Positions 34,483-43,214 of a stretch of DNA of 50,502 nt are shown here, in pieces; positions within the stretch are counted from its first letter, which is position 1, and every line of letters begins with the position of its first letter. Both the position numbers and the translations under genes were made by a program. The notes under the pieces are model-generated. The model saw only the letters and a program-made list of their open reading frames with translations. It had not been told where the DNA came from and searched no databases. Origin of the DNA: Bacteroidales bacterium (GTDB lineage: Bacteria; Bacteroidota; Bacteroidia; Bacteroidales; UBA932); NCBI GenBank assembly GCA_023667095.1, contig JAMPAT010000027.1:1-50502 (forward strand). The letters are read 5' to 3'.

Positions 34483-36363
34483 ATGAAGAAAAGGACAGGC
34501 ATACAGGAGGAAAACACTTCAGGGAAAACTGACAGGGTGGGCATCATACTGATGGTCATCCATGGTTTTTTTATGGTGGCTGCCATACTGCTTTTCATCA
34601 GGATTGTCCGCATACAGCTTACCTTCGAGCCTGACCCGAGGATGATTTCTGCAGTCAAGGCCAAGAGTACCAAGAAAACAGTAGAGCCCGAAAGAGGCTC
34701 CATACTTGCCCACGACGGCAGGCTTCTCGCGGCATCCACACCAATGTATCAGCTGTACATGGACTGCACCGTCCAGAAAAAGGCCTTTGAAGAGATGTCC
34801 GACAGGCAGGAAGGCAGGAAGAAAGAGTCGGAATGGCTCGCAAAGGCAAGGGAGCTTTCGAAAGGCTTGGCATCAACATTCCGCGACAAGTCTGCTGACG
34901 AATACTACAGGAGCATCGAGAGAGGCAGGAAAAACGGTGTCCAGTACATGAAGATAGGCAAGGATATAGACCACGGGACCCTCCAGGAACTTAAAAAGCT
35001 TCCTCTGTTCAATGAAAGCGGATACAAAGGCGGGCTAATAGTCACAAAGACAGATACACGCCAATACCCTTACGGTGCACTCGCGAGAAGGGCCATAGGC
35101 CATGTCAGGAACAACAGCGAAGGCAACGGAAGCATCGGCATAGAAGGAAAATACAATTATGTCCTCCACGGCAAGGAAGGCATAGAATGGAAAAAGCTAA
35201 CAGATGCGAGGCAGCGTATCCCGGAATACGACAGCACATCGGTAGAGGTGGAAAACGGGATGGACATACGCACAACACTGGACATAGACATCCAGGACAT
35301 TGCAGACAGGGCATTGCGCAAGAGGATAAAGGAAAACGGCAATATCGAGGGTGGATGTGCCATTGTGATGGACGTGAAGACCGGAGCAATACGTGCCATG
35401 ACCAACCTCAAGATAGACAAGGACGGGGAACCAAGGGAGATTTACAACTATGCCATAGGACGTTCCGGCGATCCAGGCTCAGTATTCAAGCTGACTACAC
35501 TGATGACACTTGTCGAGGACGGACATGTAGAAAGCCTTGAGACAATGGTGCCGACATACGGCGGCAACTGGAAATACAACAAGACAAATTTCCACGATGA
35601 CTACCTGGTAAAATGGCGGGACAAGGATATAAGCATTATAGATGCATTCAAGATTTCATCCAACAACATTTTCCGCCAGCTTGCATGTGAATATTACGAA
35701 AAGGACCCTGACAGGTTTGTAAAGAAGCTATATGAATACAAGCTTGCTGAGAAATATGACTTTGACCTTGAAGGACTGGCCAATCCGGTAATTCCCCGTC
35801 CTGGCAGCACTGCCTGGAGCGGCACTGCCCTCCCTTCCATAGCAATAGGCTACACGGTAAATGTCACACCGCTGCACATAATCACATTCTACAATGCAGT
35901 GGCAAACAGGGGAAAGATGATGAAGCCATACCTTGTAGAGTCATTTGAGGAGAACGGTAAGGTCAAAAAACGCTTCAACCCGACAATACTGAACGGCTCA
36001 ATCTGCTCAAAGTCAACTGCAGACACATTGACGAGGGCACTGAAGAAAGTCACAGAGTCAGGGACAGGAAGCGCACTGAAAAACGCACGCTGCAAGATAG
36101 CAGGAAAGACAGGTACCGCACAGATACCTTTCACGATAAAGGGGAGCAACGGAAAGGACAGGGTCGTGTACAAGGACAAGGACGGCAACAGGATGCACCA
36201 GGCTACATTTGTAGGGTTCTTCCCGGCTGACAACCCGCAGTACACAGCAATAATAGTGTTCTACTCGAAACTATCGTGCAGCAATCTGTACGGTGCATTC
36301 GGGATACCGGCGTTCAAGACGATCGTGGACGAGATGTATGCTTTGAATATGATTGAAGATTAG
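34483..36363 (+). CDS. ftsI: Septal peptidoglycan transpeptidase FtsI (PBP3 type)
   Basis: 626 residues: one N-terminal membrane helix (about 20-42), a dimerisation/pedestal domain (about 65-240) and a transpeptidase domain (about 255-620). Active-site motifs are complete: SVFK (Ser333 nucleophile, Lys336), SSN (392-394) and KTG (542-544). It cross-links septal peptidoglycan in the periplasm with FtsW. There is no PASTA domain after the transpeptidase domain, whereas I recall many Bacteroides homologues near 700 residues having one. Eight bp after ftsL. Confidence 0.93.
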   Translation: MKKRTGIQEENTSGKTDRVGIILMVIHGFFMVAAILLFIRIVRIQLTFEPDPRMISAVKAKSTKKTVEPERGSILAHDGRLLAASTPMYQLYMDCTVQKKAFEEMSDRQEGRKKESEWLAKARELSKGLASTFRDKSADEYYRSIERGRKNGVQYMKIGKDIDHGTLQELKKLPLFNESGYKGGLIVTKTDTRQYPYGALARRAIGHVRNNSEGNGSIGIEGKYNYVLHGKEGIEWKKLTDARQRIPEYDSTSVEVENGMDIRTTLDIDIQDIADRALRKRIKENGNIEGGCAIVMDVKTGAIRAMTNLKIDKDGEPREIYNYAIGRSGDPGSVFKLTTLMTLVEDGHVESLETMVPTYGGNWKYNKTNFHDDYLVKWRDKDISIIDAFKISSNNIFRQLACEYYEKDPDRFVKKLYEYKLAEKYDFDLEGLANPVIPRPGSTAWSGTALPSIAIGYTVNVTPLHIITFYNAVANRGKMMKPYLVESFEENGKVKKRFNPTILNGSICSKSTADTLTRALKKVTESGTGSALKNARCKIAGKTGTAQIPFTIKGSNGKDRVVYKDKDGNRMHQATFVGFFPADNPQYTAIIVFYSKLSCSNLYGAFGIPAFKTIVDEMYALNMIED

Positions 36364-36392
36364 GACGGAAGTCCGGCAAGGAAATTTTGGAG

Positions 36393-37892
36393 ATGAAGAT
36401 AAAGGATATAATAAAGGATTGCAGGGTGCTCTCCGAGGACGGAAACCTGGAGCGCGACATCGCATCTGTCGCCAATGACTCCAGGAAAGTAACCAGAGGG
36501 ACAATGTTCATCGCCGTGAAAGGGTTCGCAAGCGACGGGCATTCATATATCGGCATGGCACTGGAGAAAGGGGCCGCCGCCATAATGTATGAGGATCCGG
36601 ATGCGGCTGCACCATACATAGGCAGCTGCACGGAAACGGCTTTCATAAGGGTAGAGTCATCAAGGTATGCGACAGCCATAGCTGCTGCGAATTTCTATGG
36701 CAACCCTTCACGCAAGCTGACACTTGTCGGCATTACAGGTACCAACGGAAAGACCACGACTGTCACACTGCTGTACAGGATGTTCATGTCATTGGGCTAC
36801 AGCTGCGGACTGCTATCCACAATAGCCAACTATGCAGGCACAAGGGTAAGCGAAGCTGTCAACACGACTTCTGACCCAATCACAATCAACTCACTGCTTG
36901 CAGAAATGGTGGAAGAAGGATGCGGATACTGCTTCATGGAAGTCAGTTCCATCGGAGTCGAACAGGAAAGGATAGCAGGCCTTGAATTCAAGGCCGGGAT
37001 ATTCTCAAACCTGACGCATGACCATCTTGACTACCACAGGACATTTGCTGAATACCTGCGCTGCAAGAAGCTGTTCTTCGACAATCTCCCGGCAGATGCA
37101 TTCGCCATAACCAATATAGATGACAGGAACGGAATGGTAATGATGCAGAACACAAGGGCACGCATTGTCACATATTCATGCAGGAGCATCGCTGACCACA
37201 CATGCCGCATAATCGAGGAAAGCTTTGACGGGATGCAGCTCAGGATTGACGGCATTGAAGCCTGGACAAGCCTCATCGGGCAGCACAATGCATACAATAT
37301 CCTGGCAATCTACACAACGGCTGTCTGCCTCGGGACGAAACCGGAGGAGGCCCTTATAGCACTCAGCAGGCTTCAGCCTGCTCCAGGGAGGCTGGAGAAC
37401 CTGAAAGGTCCAGATGACCTGTCTGTCGTGATTGACTATGCCCACACACCTGATGCCCTGGAGAATGTACTGAAGACATTACGTGAGATTGCACCGGAGC
37501 GCGAGCTCATCTGCCTTTTCGGCTGTGGAGGTGACAGGGACAGGACAAAGAGACCGGAAATGGCGAAGATTGCACAGAAGATTGCAGACAAGATCATAGT
37601 GACATCCGACAACAGCCGCACCGAGAAGACATCGGACATCATGGCGGAAATAAGGTCAGGGATGGATATATCCGGAAAGGCCCGCTCGCTTTTCATCGAG
37701 GACCGGGAACAGGCCATCAGGACTGCAATCATGACAGCAAAGCCCGGCTCGACAATACTGCTCGCGGGGAAAGGCCATGAGACATACCAGATAATAGGCA
37801 CAGAGAAAAGGCATTTCGACGAAAAGGAAATCGTAAAGGGAATTTTTGAGGAAATGGCCGTCCTCCAGCAACAGGCACAAAACAGGATTTAA
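36393..37892 (+). CDS. murE: UDP-MurNAc-tripeptide synthetase MurE
   Basis: 499 residues from ATG 36393 (a TTG six bases earlier is less likely). The ATP site is TGTNGKTTT; THDHLDYH and GRLENL follow in order. It adds the third residue, normally meso-diaminopimelate, to UDP-MurNAc-L-Ala-D-Glu. The DAP-selecting motif, usually DNPR, is DNSR (in TSDNSRTEKTSD), keeping Asn and Arg. Two other conserved sites also differ: SSIGVEQ in place of SSHxxxQ, and NTTSDP where TTP is usual. Still a full-length enzyme in its normal operon position. Confidence 0.93.
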   Translation: MKIKDIIKDCRVLSEDGNLERDIASVANDSRKVTRGTMFIAVKGFASDGHSYIGMALEKGAAAIMYEDPDAAAPYIGSCTETAFIRVESSRYATAIAAANFYGNPSRKLTLVGITGTNGKTTTVTLLYRMFMSLGYSCGLLSTIANYAGTRVSEAVNTTSDPITINSLLAEMVEEGCGYCFMEVSSIGVEQERIAGLEFKAGIFSNLTHDHLDYHRTFAEYLRCKKLFFDNLPADAFAITNIDDRNGMVMMQNTRARIVTYSCRSIADHTCRIIEESFDGMQLRIDGIEAWTSLIGQHNAYNILAIYTTAVCLGTKPEEALIALSRLQPAPGRLENLKGPDDLSVVIDYAHTPDALENVLKTLREIAPERELICLFGCGGDRDRTKRPEMAKIAQKIADKIIVTSDNSRTEKTSDIMAEIRSGMDISGKARSLFIEDREQAIRTAIMTAKPGSTILLAGKGHETYQIIGTEKRHFDEKEIVKGIFEEMAVLQQQAQNRI

Positions 37893-37904
37893 GGAGAAAT
37901 AAAG

Positions 37905-39206
37905 ATGCTATACCATTTGTTTAAAGGACTGAGTGACTTTGACATCCCCGGACAGGGGCTGTTTACATACCTTTCGTTCAGGGCAATCATGGCGAGCGTG
38001 ACAGCCATGCTTATATCCGTCTTTACAGGAAAAAGGATAATCAGGGGACTGCAGAAAAGGCAGATAGGCGAGGAGATAAGGGACCTCGGGCTTGAAGGCC
38101 AGATGCAGAAGAAAGGTACACCTACAATGGGAGGTGTCATCATAATCATAGCCATACTTGGCGGAGTGCTGCTGTTTGCAGACCTCACCAGCATATACAT
38201 AATCCTCCTTGTCATATCAACCCTGTGGCTCGGGGCACTTGGATTCGCAGATGACTACATAAAGGTCTTCAGGCACAACAAGGAAGGCATGAGCGAAAGG
38301 GGCAAGCTTATAGGACAGATTGCGCTCGGGCTTGTAATCGGCCTTACAGTGTGCTTCAGCGGAAAGATTGTAGTCAGGGAGAACACGGCCTCGGCAAAGG
38401 CTGTGGCTGAAACAGTTGCAGACGGGACAGCCGGAGATGCCATTGCAGCGGACAGCACAGGACAGACAAAAGTCCCTGTGGATGTAATCAAGAGCACAAA
38501 GACCACCATACCTTTCGTCAAGAGCCACGAGTTCGACTACAAATGGCTTTCCCCATTCAAGGGCAGATGGGGCTGGTACTGCAAATGGGCCATCTACGTG
38601 ATAATGATTGTATTCGTAATCACAGCATGCTCCAACGGGACCAACCTTACCGACGGGATGGACGGCCTTGCTACCGGAACCTCGGCGATAGCAGGTGTTG
38701 TACTCGGAATATTCGCATGGCTCTCAGGAAACATCATAAATGCCGAATACCTCAATATAATGTATATACCGGGAACAGGTGAAATCGCAGTGTTCATGGC
38801 AGCATTTGTCGGGGCACTTGTCGGATTCCTGTGGCACAACTCATATCCGGCACAGGTATTCATGGGCGACACAGGCTCGCTTGCAATAGGAGGAATAATA
38901 GGAGTATGTGCAATCCTCATAAGGAAAGAGCTGCTGCTGCCCATACTCTGCGGAATATTTTTCGTGGAGAGCCTGTCTGTAGTTATGCAAAGGGTGTATT
39001 TCAAATACACAAAGAAAAGATACGGCGAAGGAAGGAGGATATTCAGGATGGCTCCTCTCCACCACCATTTCCAGAAAGAGGGAATCCCTTCCCTGCTTGT
39101 CAACTGTCCGAGGAAGGCAATCCCGGAGGCAAAGATTGTAGTAAGGTTCTGGATTATCGGGATCATCCTCGCTGTACTTACAATAGCAATGTTGAAATTA
39201 AGGTAA
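37905..39206 (+). CDS. mraY: Phospho-N-acetylmuramoyl-pentapeptide transferase MraY
   Basis: 433 residues with about ten membrane segments. Catalytic sites are GFADDYIKV (Asp116, Asp117), NGTNLTDGMDGLA (Asp250) and the MAPLHHHF loop. It transfers phospho-MurNAc-pentapeptide to undecaprenyl phosphate, forming lipid I. It is longer than the 360-residue E. coli enzyme because of an insertion at about 155-215 (SAKAVAETVADGTAG...), Ala/Asp-rich, between membrane segments. Insertions here occur in Bacteroidota MraY. Thirteen bp after murE. Confidence 0.96.
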   Translation: MLYHLFKGLSDFDIPGQGLFTYLSFRAIMASVTAMLISVFTGKRIIRGLQKRQIGEEIRDLGLEGQMQKKGTPTMGGVIIIIAILGGVLLFADLTSIYIILLVISTLWLGALGFADDYIKVFRHNKEGMSERGKLIGQIALGLVIGLTVCFSGKIVVRENTASAKAVAETVADGTAGDAIAADSTGQTKVPVDVIKSTKTTIPFVKSHEFDYKWLSPFKGRWGWYCKWAIYVIMIVFVITACSNGTNLTDGMDGLATGTSAIAGVVLGIFAWLSGNIINAEYLNIMYIPGTGEIAVFMAAFVGALVGFLWHNSYPAQVFMGDTGSLAIGGIIGVCAILIRKELLLPILCGIFFVESLSVVMQRVYFKYTKKRYGEGRRIFRMAPLHHHFQKEGIPSLLVNCPRKAIPEAKIVVRFWIIGIILAVLTIAMLKLR

Positions 39207-39220
39207 TTATCATATAGAAA

Positions 39221-40555
39221 ATGTCAAGAATAGTAGTTCTAGGCGGTGGCGAGAGCGGTGTAGGAGCTGCAGTGCTCGCGAAGGTCAAAGGTTTTGACGT
39301 GTTCCTCTCGGACAAGGGGAACATTACTGGAGAATATGCTGAGACACTCAGGAAATGGGATATCCCGTACGAATGCGGACAGCATACGGAGGAACTTATC
39401 CTCAATGCAGACGAGGTAATCAAAAGCCCCGGCATCCCGTTGACTGCACCTATGGTCAAGAAGATTTCAGATGCAGGGATACATATAATTTCAGAGATAG
39501 AGTTTGCCGGAAGATACGACACTGCAAAGAAAATATGCATAACCGGAAGCAACGGGAAGACTACGACAACCTCACTCATATATTATCTCCTGCAGCAGGC
39601 AGGGATGAATGTCGGGCTTGGGGGAAACATAGGAAAGAGTTACGCCTATCAGGTAGCCACTGAGAAATTCGACATATACGTCCTGGAGCTGAGCAGCTTC
39701 CAGCTCGACAACATGTACGACTTCAAGGCAGACATAGCAATACTTACCAACATCACACCTGACCACCTGGACAGGTATGACCATAACATGGAGAATTACG
39801 TGAAAGCAAAATTCCGCATTACAAGGAACATGGACAGCAACGACTGCTTCATCTTCTGCTCAGACGACGACATTACAATCAACCACCTCAACCAGATTGT
39901 CGTAAAGGCCAAGATGCTGCCTTTTTCACAGAACGGCGAGGTAAAGGAAGGGGCATTCCTCAACGGCAACAGGATGACTGTCAGGATCGGAGGAAGCGAA
40001 TGCGACATGTTCATCCAGGAGCTTGCACTCGGTGGAAGGCACAATGTCTACAATTCCATGGCTGCTGCAATTGCAGGCAAGGTGATGGACATAGACAACG
40101 ACATGATACGCAAAAGCCTATCGACATTCCAGGCAGTGGAGCACCGTCTGGAAAAAGTGCTGAGCATCAAGGATGTACTGTATATCAACGACTCCAAGGC
40201 CACAAATGTGGACGCTGCATGGTATGCCCTGGAATGCCAGGACAGGCCTGTAGTCTGGATTGTGGGCGGTACGGACAAGGGCAACGACTACTCTACCCTG
40301 CTCCAGCTCGCCAAGGACAAGGTCAAGGCCATGATTTGCATGGGGGTTGACAACAGGAAATTCCACGAGTCATTTGAAGGCATCGTGCCTGAGATACATG
40401 ATGTGACATCTGCAGAAGATGCTGTGAAGCTGGCAAGCGCAATAGCATCTGCTGGGGACGTGGTCCTCCTCTCCCCTTGCTGTGCAAGTTTCGACCTGTT
40501 CAGGAACTATGAGGACAGGGGCCGCAAATTCAAGGAGGCAGTACGTAACCTGTAA
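39221..40555 (+). CDS. murD: UDP-MurNAc-L-alanine:D-glutamate ligase MurD
   Basis: 444 residues. The N-terminal Rossmann motif is VLGGGESGVGAA; the ATP P-loop GSNGKTTT is at 109-116; NITPDHLDRY, VEHRLEKV and NDSKATNVDAA are the central and C-terminal Mur-ligase signatures. It adds D-glutamate to UDP-MurNAc-L-Ala in the cytoplasm. Lies 14 bp after mraY in the dcw operon. Confidence 0.96.
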   Translation: MSRIVVLGGGESGVGAAVLAKVKGFDVFLSDKGNITGEYAETLRKWDIPYECGQHTEELILNADEVIKSPGIPLTAPMVKKISDAGIHIISEIEFAGRYDTAKKICITGSNGKTTTTSLIYYLLQQAGMNVGLGGNIGKSYAYQVATEKFDIYVLELSSFQLDNMYDFKADIAILTNITPDHLDRYDHNMENYVKAKFRITRNMDSNDCFIFCSDDDITINHLNQIVVKAKMLPFSQNGEVKEGAFLNGNRMTVRIGGSECDMFIQELALGGRHNVYNSMAAAIAGKVMDIDNDMIRKSLSTFQAVEHRLEKVLSIKDVLYINDSKATNVDAAWYALECQDRPVVWIVGGTDKGNDYSTLLQLAKDKVKAMICMGVDNRKFHESFEGIVPEIHDVTSAEDAVKLASAIASAGDVVLLSPCCASFDLFRNYEDRGRKFKEAVRNL

Positions 40556-40566
40556 ATTCAACGGAC

Positions 40567-41940
40567 ATGGCAAAAGGCAAGGCACAGAAAGGGATCTGGG
40601 GCTGGTTCGACAGGATCCAGGGTGACAAGGTGATATTGATAATACTCATCATACTTGTCATGATTTCCCTCGCTGCCATATTCGGCTCGACGTCACAGCT
40701 CGCAAACATGCAGCATGTCACAAGGCTTACCATATTCAAAAGCCAGGTGGGGATAGTCATTTTAGGTATGCTGCTGGTCTTTGCATGCTACAAGATAGAC
40801 AAGATAGGCTGGTTCATGTTCCTGTCCCAGTTCGGATTTGCAGTCTCGGCCACAATGCTGCTGATGCTCCTGCTGCACATCGGGGCAGTCAGGATAAACG
40901 GGGAATACAGGGCACTGCAGATAGGAAAATTCCAGCTGCAGGTCTATGAATTTGTGAAGATAGGGATGATACTCTACCTGTCATGGGCGACGAATGCGTA
41001 CAGCACGGACAGCTTCACCATTGTCAACTGGCTGTCAAGACGTTTCAAGTCTCTGGATTTCCTGGCAAAGCCTTTCTGCAAAAGGCTTATATACATATAC
41101 ATACCGATACTGTTCGTGACATTGTCTGTCGGGGTTGGAAGCGGTTCCAGTGCACTTTTTATCCTTGCGCTGATGATTGTCACTATCTTGATAGGAGGGC
41201 TTCCATTCAAGGACCTCCTGCTCCCGGTTGCTGCCGCACTCCTGCTTATAGCGGCATCATACGGAATGCACAAGGCATCAGACGGCAGGATAATGGAAAG
41301 ATGGGGGACCTGGGAAAAGAGGATCGAAAGGTTCTTCAATCCGCAGGATCCTTCTGAAATCAAGTCCGGAACTCCTGAATGGAGGGAATATGTGGACAAG
41401 AACAGTCAGCAGACCGGTGCGCTTGTCGCTGTCAAGGAGGGCGGGATATTCGGGAAAGGCCCGGGGAGAAGCACACAGAAATATGTAGTTCCACTGCTTT
41501 TCAGCGACTTCATGTTCAGCTACATTGTAGAGGAATGCGGCCTCTGGGGCACTGCAGCACTTCTGATACTGTACCTCAGTCTGCTTGCAAGAGGATCAAT
41601 AATAGTCAAGAGCTGCGACAACCTGTATGCAAAGACAGCCGTAGCCGGCCTTACACTTGCAATCACCGGACAGGCGATGATGCATATATTCATCAATGCA
41701 GACGGTCCGCTGACCGGCCAGACCCTGCCGATGATAAGCCATGGAAACAGTTCTTTCCTTGCATTCAGCATTGCATTCGGCGTACTGCTCTCGATAAGCA
41801 AGATGGCAAAGAAGAAAGTGGAGATGAAGGCGGAAATGGCAGGGCCGATCATTGACCACAGCGATGATGAAATACGGAGTACACTTGACGACCTTGACAG
41901 GCTCGAATCCATGGACAGCCTGGAGGATTCCATTGAATAA
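40567..41940 (+). CDS. ftsW: Septal lipid II polymerase FtsW (SEDS family)
   Basis: 457 residues, about ten membrane segments. SEDS signatures include RINGEYRALQIGKFQLQ, a large extracytoplasmic loop with GIFGKGPGRSTQKY, and the C-terminal PMISHGNSSFLAFSIAFGVLLS. It polymerises lipid II glycan strands at the septum together with FtsI. The cytoplasmic tail (about 415-457) is acidic (DHSDDEIRSTLDDLDRLE). Eleven bp after murD and 6 bp before murG. Confidence 0.95.
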   Translation: MAKGKAQKGIWGWFDRIQGDKVILIILIILVMISLAAIFGSTSQLANMQHVTRLTIFKSQVGIVILGMLLVFACYKIDKIGWFMFLSQFGFAVSATMLLMLLLHIGAVRINGEYRALQIGKFQLQVYEFVKIGMILYLSWATNAYSTDSFTIVNWLSRRFKSLDFLAKPFCKRLIYIYIPILFVTLSVGVGSGSSALFILALMIVTILIGGLPFKDLLLPVAAALLLIAASYGMHKASDGRIMERWGTWEKRIERFFNPQDPSEIKSGTPEWREYVDKNSQQTGALVAVKEGGIFGKGPGRSTQKYVVPLLFSDFMFSYIVEECGLWGTAALLILYLSLLARGSIIVKSCDNLYAKTAVAGLTLAITGQAMMHIFINADGPLTGQTLPMISHGNSSFLAFSIAFGVLLSISKMAKKKVEMKAEMAGPIIDHSDDEIRSTLDDLDRLESMDSLEDSIE

Positions 41941-41946
41941 AGCGAA

Positions 41947-43095
41947 ATGATTATGGAAAAGAAACACAAGGCAATAAGGGCAATAATCAGCGGTGGCGGG
42001 ACTGGAGGACATATCTTCCCGGCCATATCAATCGCCAACAGGCTGAAAGAGCTGAATCCGGAGACAGAGATACTGTTTGTCGGGGCAGAGGGCAAGATGG
42101 AAATGGAAAAGGTACCCGCTGCAGGCTACAGGATTATCGGGCTTCCGGTGGCAGGCCTGCAGAGAAAGCTTACAGCCGGCAATCTCGCACTGCCGTTCAA
42201 GATTGCCAAAAGCCTCTCCAGGGCAGGTGCAATCATAGATGAATTCAGGCCAGACATAGCAATCGGGGTCGGTGGATATGCAAGTGCCCCCCTGCTGTGG
42301 ACAGCTCAACGCAAAGGTATTCCGACGCTCATACAGGAGCAGAACGGATTTGCAGGGCTTACCAACAAGATACTTGGCAAGAAGGCAGGAAAGATATGCG
42401 TTGCATACGATGGAATGGAACGTTTCTTCCCTGCGGACAGGATTGTCATGACAGGTAACCCTATCCGCAAGGAAATTGTCCCAGGCACAGAGGAGATGCG
42501 GAAGGAGGCCATTGAATATTACGGGCTTGATCCAGACAGAAAGCATCTTTTCATTGTCGGCGGCAGCCTCGGCAGCAGGACATTGAACGAGTCCATGATG
42601 AAATGGATAGAGGAAGGCTGCCCGGACTGCAACGGTGCCGAAGTGCTATGGCAGTGCGGCAAATGGTATCTTCCTCAGGTCGATGCCTTCATGAAGGAGG
42701 CAGCAGAAAAAGGGATGGGAGGAGACACGCTGAAATTCATACACCACAGCGGTTTCATAAAGAGGATGGACCTTGCTTATGCTGTCTCTGACGTTGTAGT
42801 GTCAAGATCCGGTGCAAGCTCCATATCAGAACTTTGTGCTGCGCACAAGGCTTCCGTGCTTGTTCCGTCACCTAATGTAACGGAGGACCACCAGACACAC
42901 AATGCGATGGCACTTGTAAGCAAGAATGCGGCACTGATTGTGCATGACGCAGAAGCCGGGGAGAAGCTGATGTCCGTTGCATGCGCACTGGTGGCCAACA
43001 CAGCGAAGACGGCGGAACTGGAGCAGAATATTGCAGCACTTGCACGTACAGATGCAGCACAGGCCATAGCTGAGGAAATATACCGGCTTGTATGA
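41947..43095 (+). CDS. murG: Lipid II synthase MurG (N-acetylglucosaminyltransferase)
   Basis: 382 residues (a start two codons later is possible). GT28 fold with the N-terminal ISGGGTGGHIFP loop, the second glycine-rich IGVGGYAS and the C-terminal donor site HHSGFIKRM, VVSRSGASSISELCA and EDHQTHNA. It adds GlcNAc from UDP-GlcNAc to lipid I at the inner face of the membrane. Its TGA stop overlaps an ATG of a 37-codon open frame that fills the gap to murC. Confidence 0.96.
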   Translation: MIMEKKHKAIRAIISGGGTGGHIFPAISIANRLKELNPETEILFVGAEGKMEMEKVPAAGYRIIGLPVAGLQRKLTAGNLALPFKIAKSLSRAGAIIDEFRPDIAIGVGGYASAPLLWTAQRKGIPTLIQEQNGFAGLTNKILGKKAGKICVAYDGMERFFPADRIVMTGNPIRKEIVPGTEEMRKEAIEYYGLDPDRKHLFIVGGSLGSRTLNESMMKWIEEGCPDCNGAEVLWQCGKWYLPQVDAFMKEAAEKGMGGDTLKFIHHSGFIKRMDLAYAVSDVVVSRSGASSISELCAAHKASVLVPSPNVTEDHQTHNAMALVSKNAALIVHDAEAGEKLMSVACALVANTAKTAELEQNIAALARTDAAQAIAEEIYRLV

Positions 43096-43205
43096 CATCC
43101 TGGACAGGCATCCGGACAGCAGGAAAGACAGGAAAAACTATTGCACGGCAGCATAATATAATAAGCAGAGGCAAAGTACAGCGGAAGCTGGCCAGACAAG
43201 AATAA
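43092..43205 (+). CDS. Possible small basic ORF between murG and murC
   Basis: 37 codons, ATG overlapping the murG stop (ATGA) and TAA ending 9 bp before murC. It begins MTSWTGIRTAGKTGK and is rich in Lys, Arg and Gln. No domain recognised. It occupies almost the whole of the only sizeable gap (119 bp) between the first gene and ftsZ. An open frame of this size can arise by chance. Confidence 0.25.
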   Translation: MTSWTGIRTAGKTGKTIARQHNIISRGKVQRKLARQE

Positions 43206-43214
43206 AGAAGAATC

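Noticed and set aside
42285..42292. A run of six C inside murG as a possible third phase-variable tract
   Set aside because: It is shorter, is inside an essential gene, is read as ordinary codons (GCC CCC CTG), and lies far from a signal peptide.
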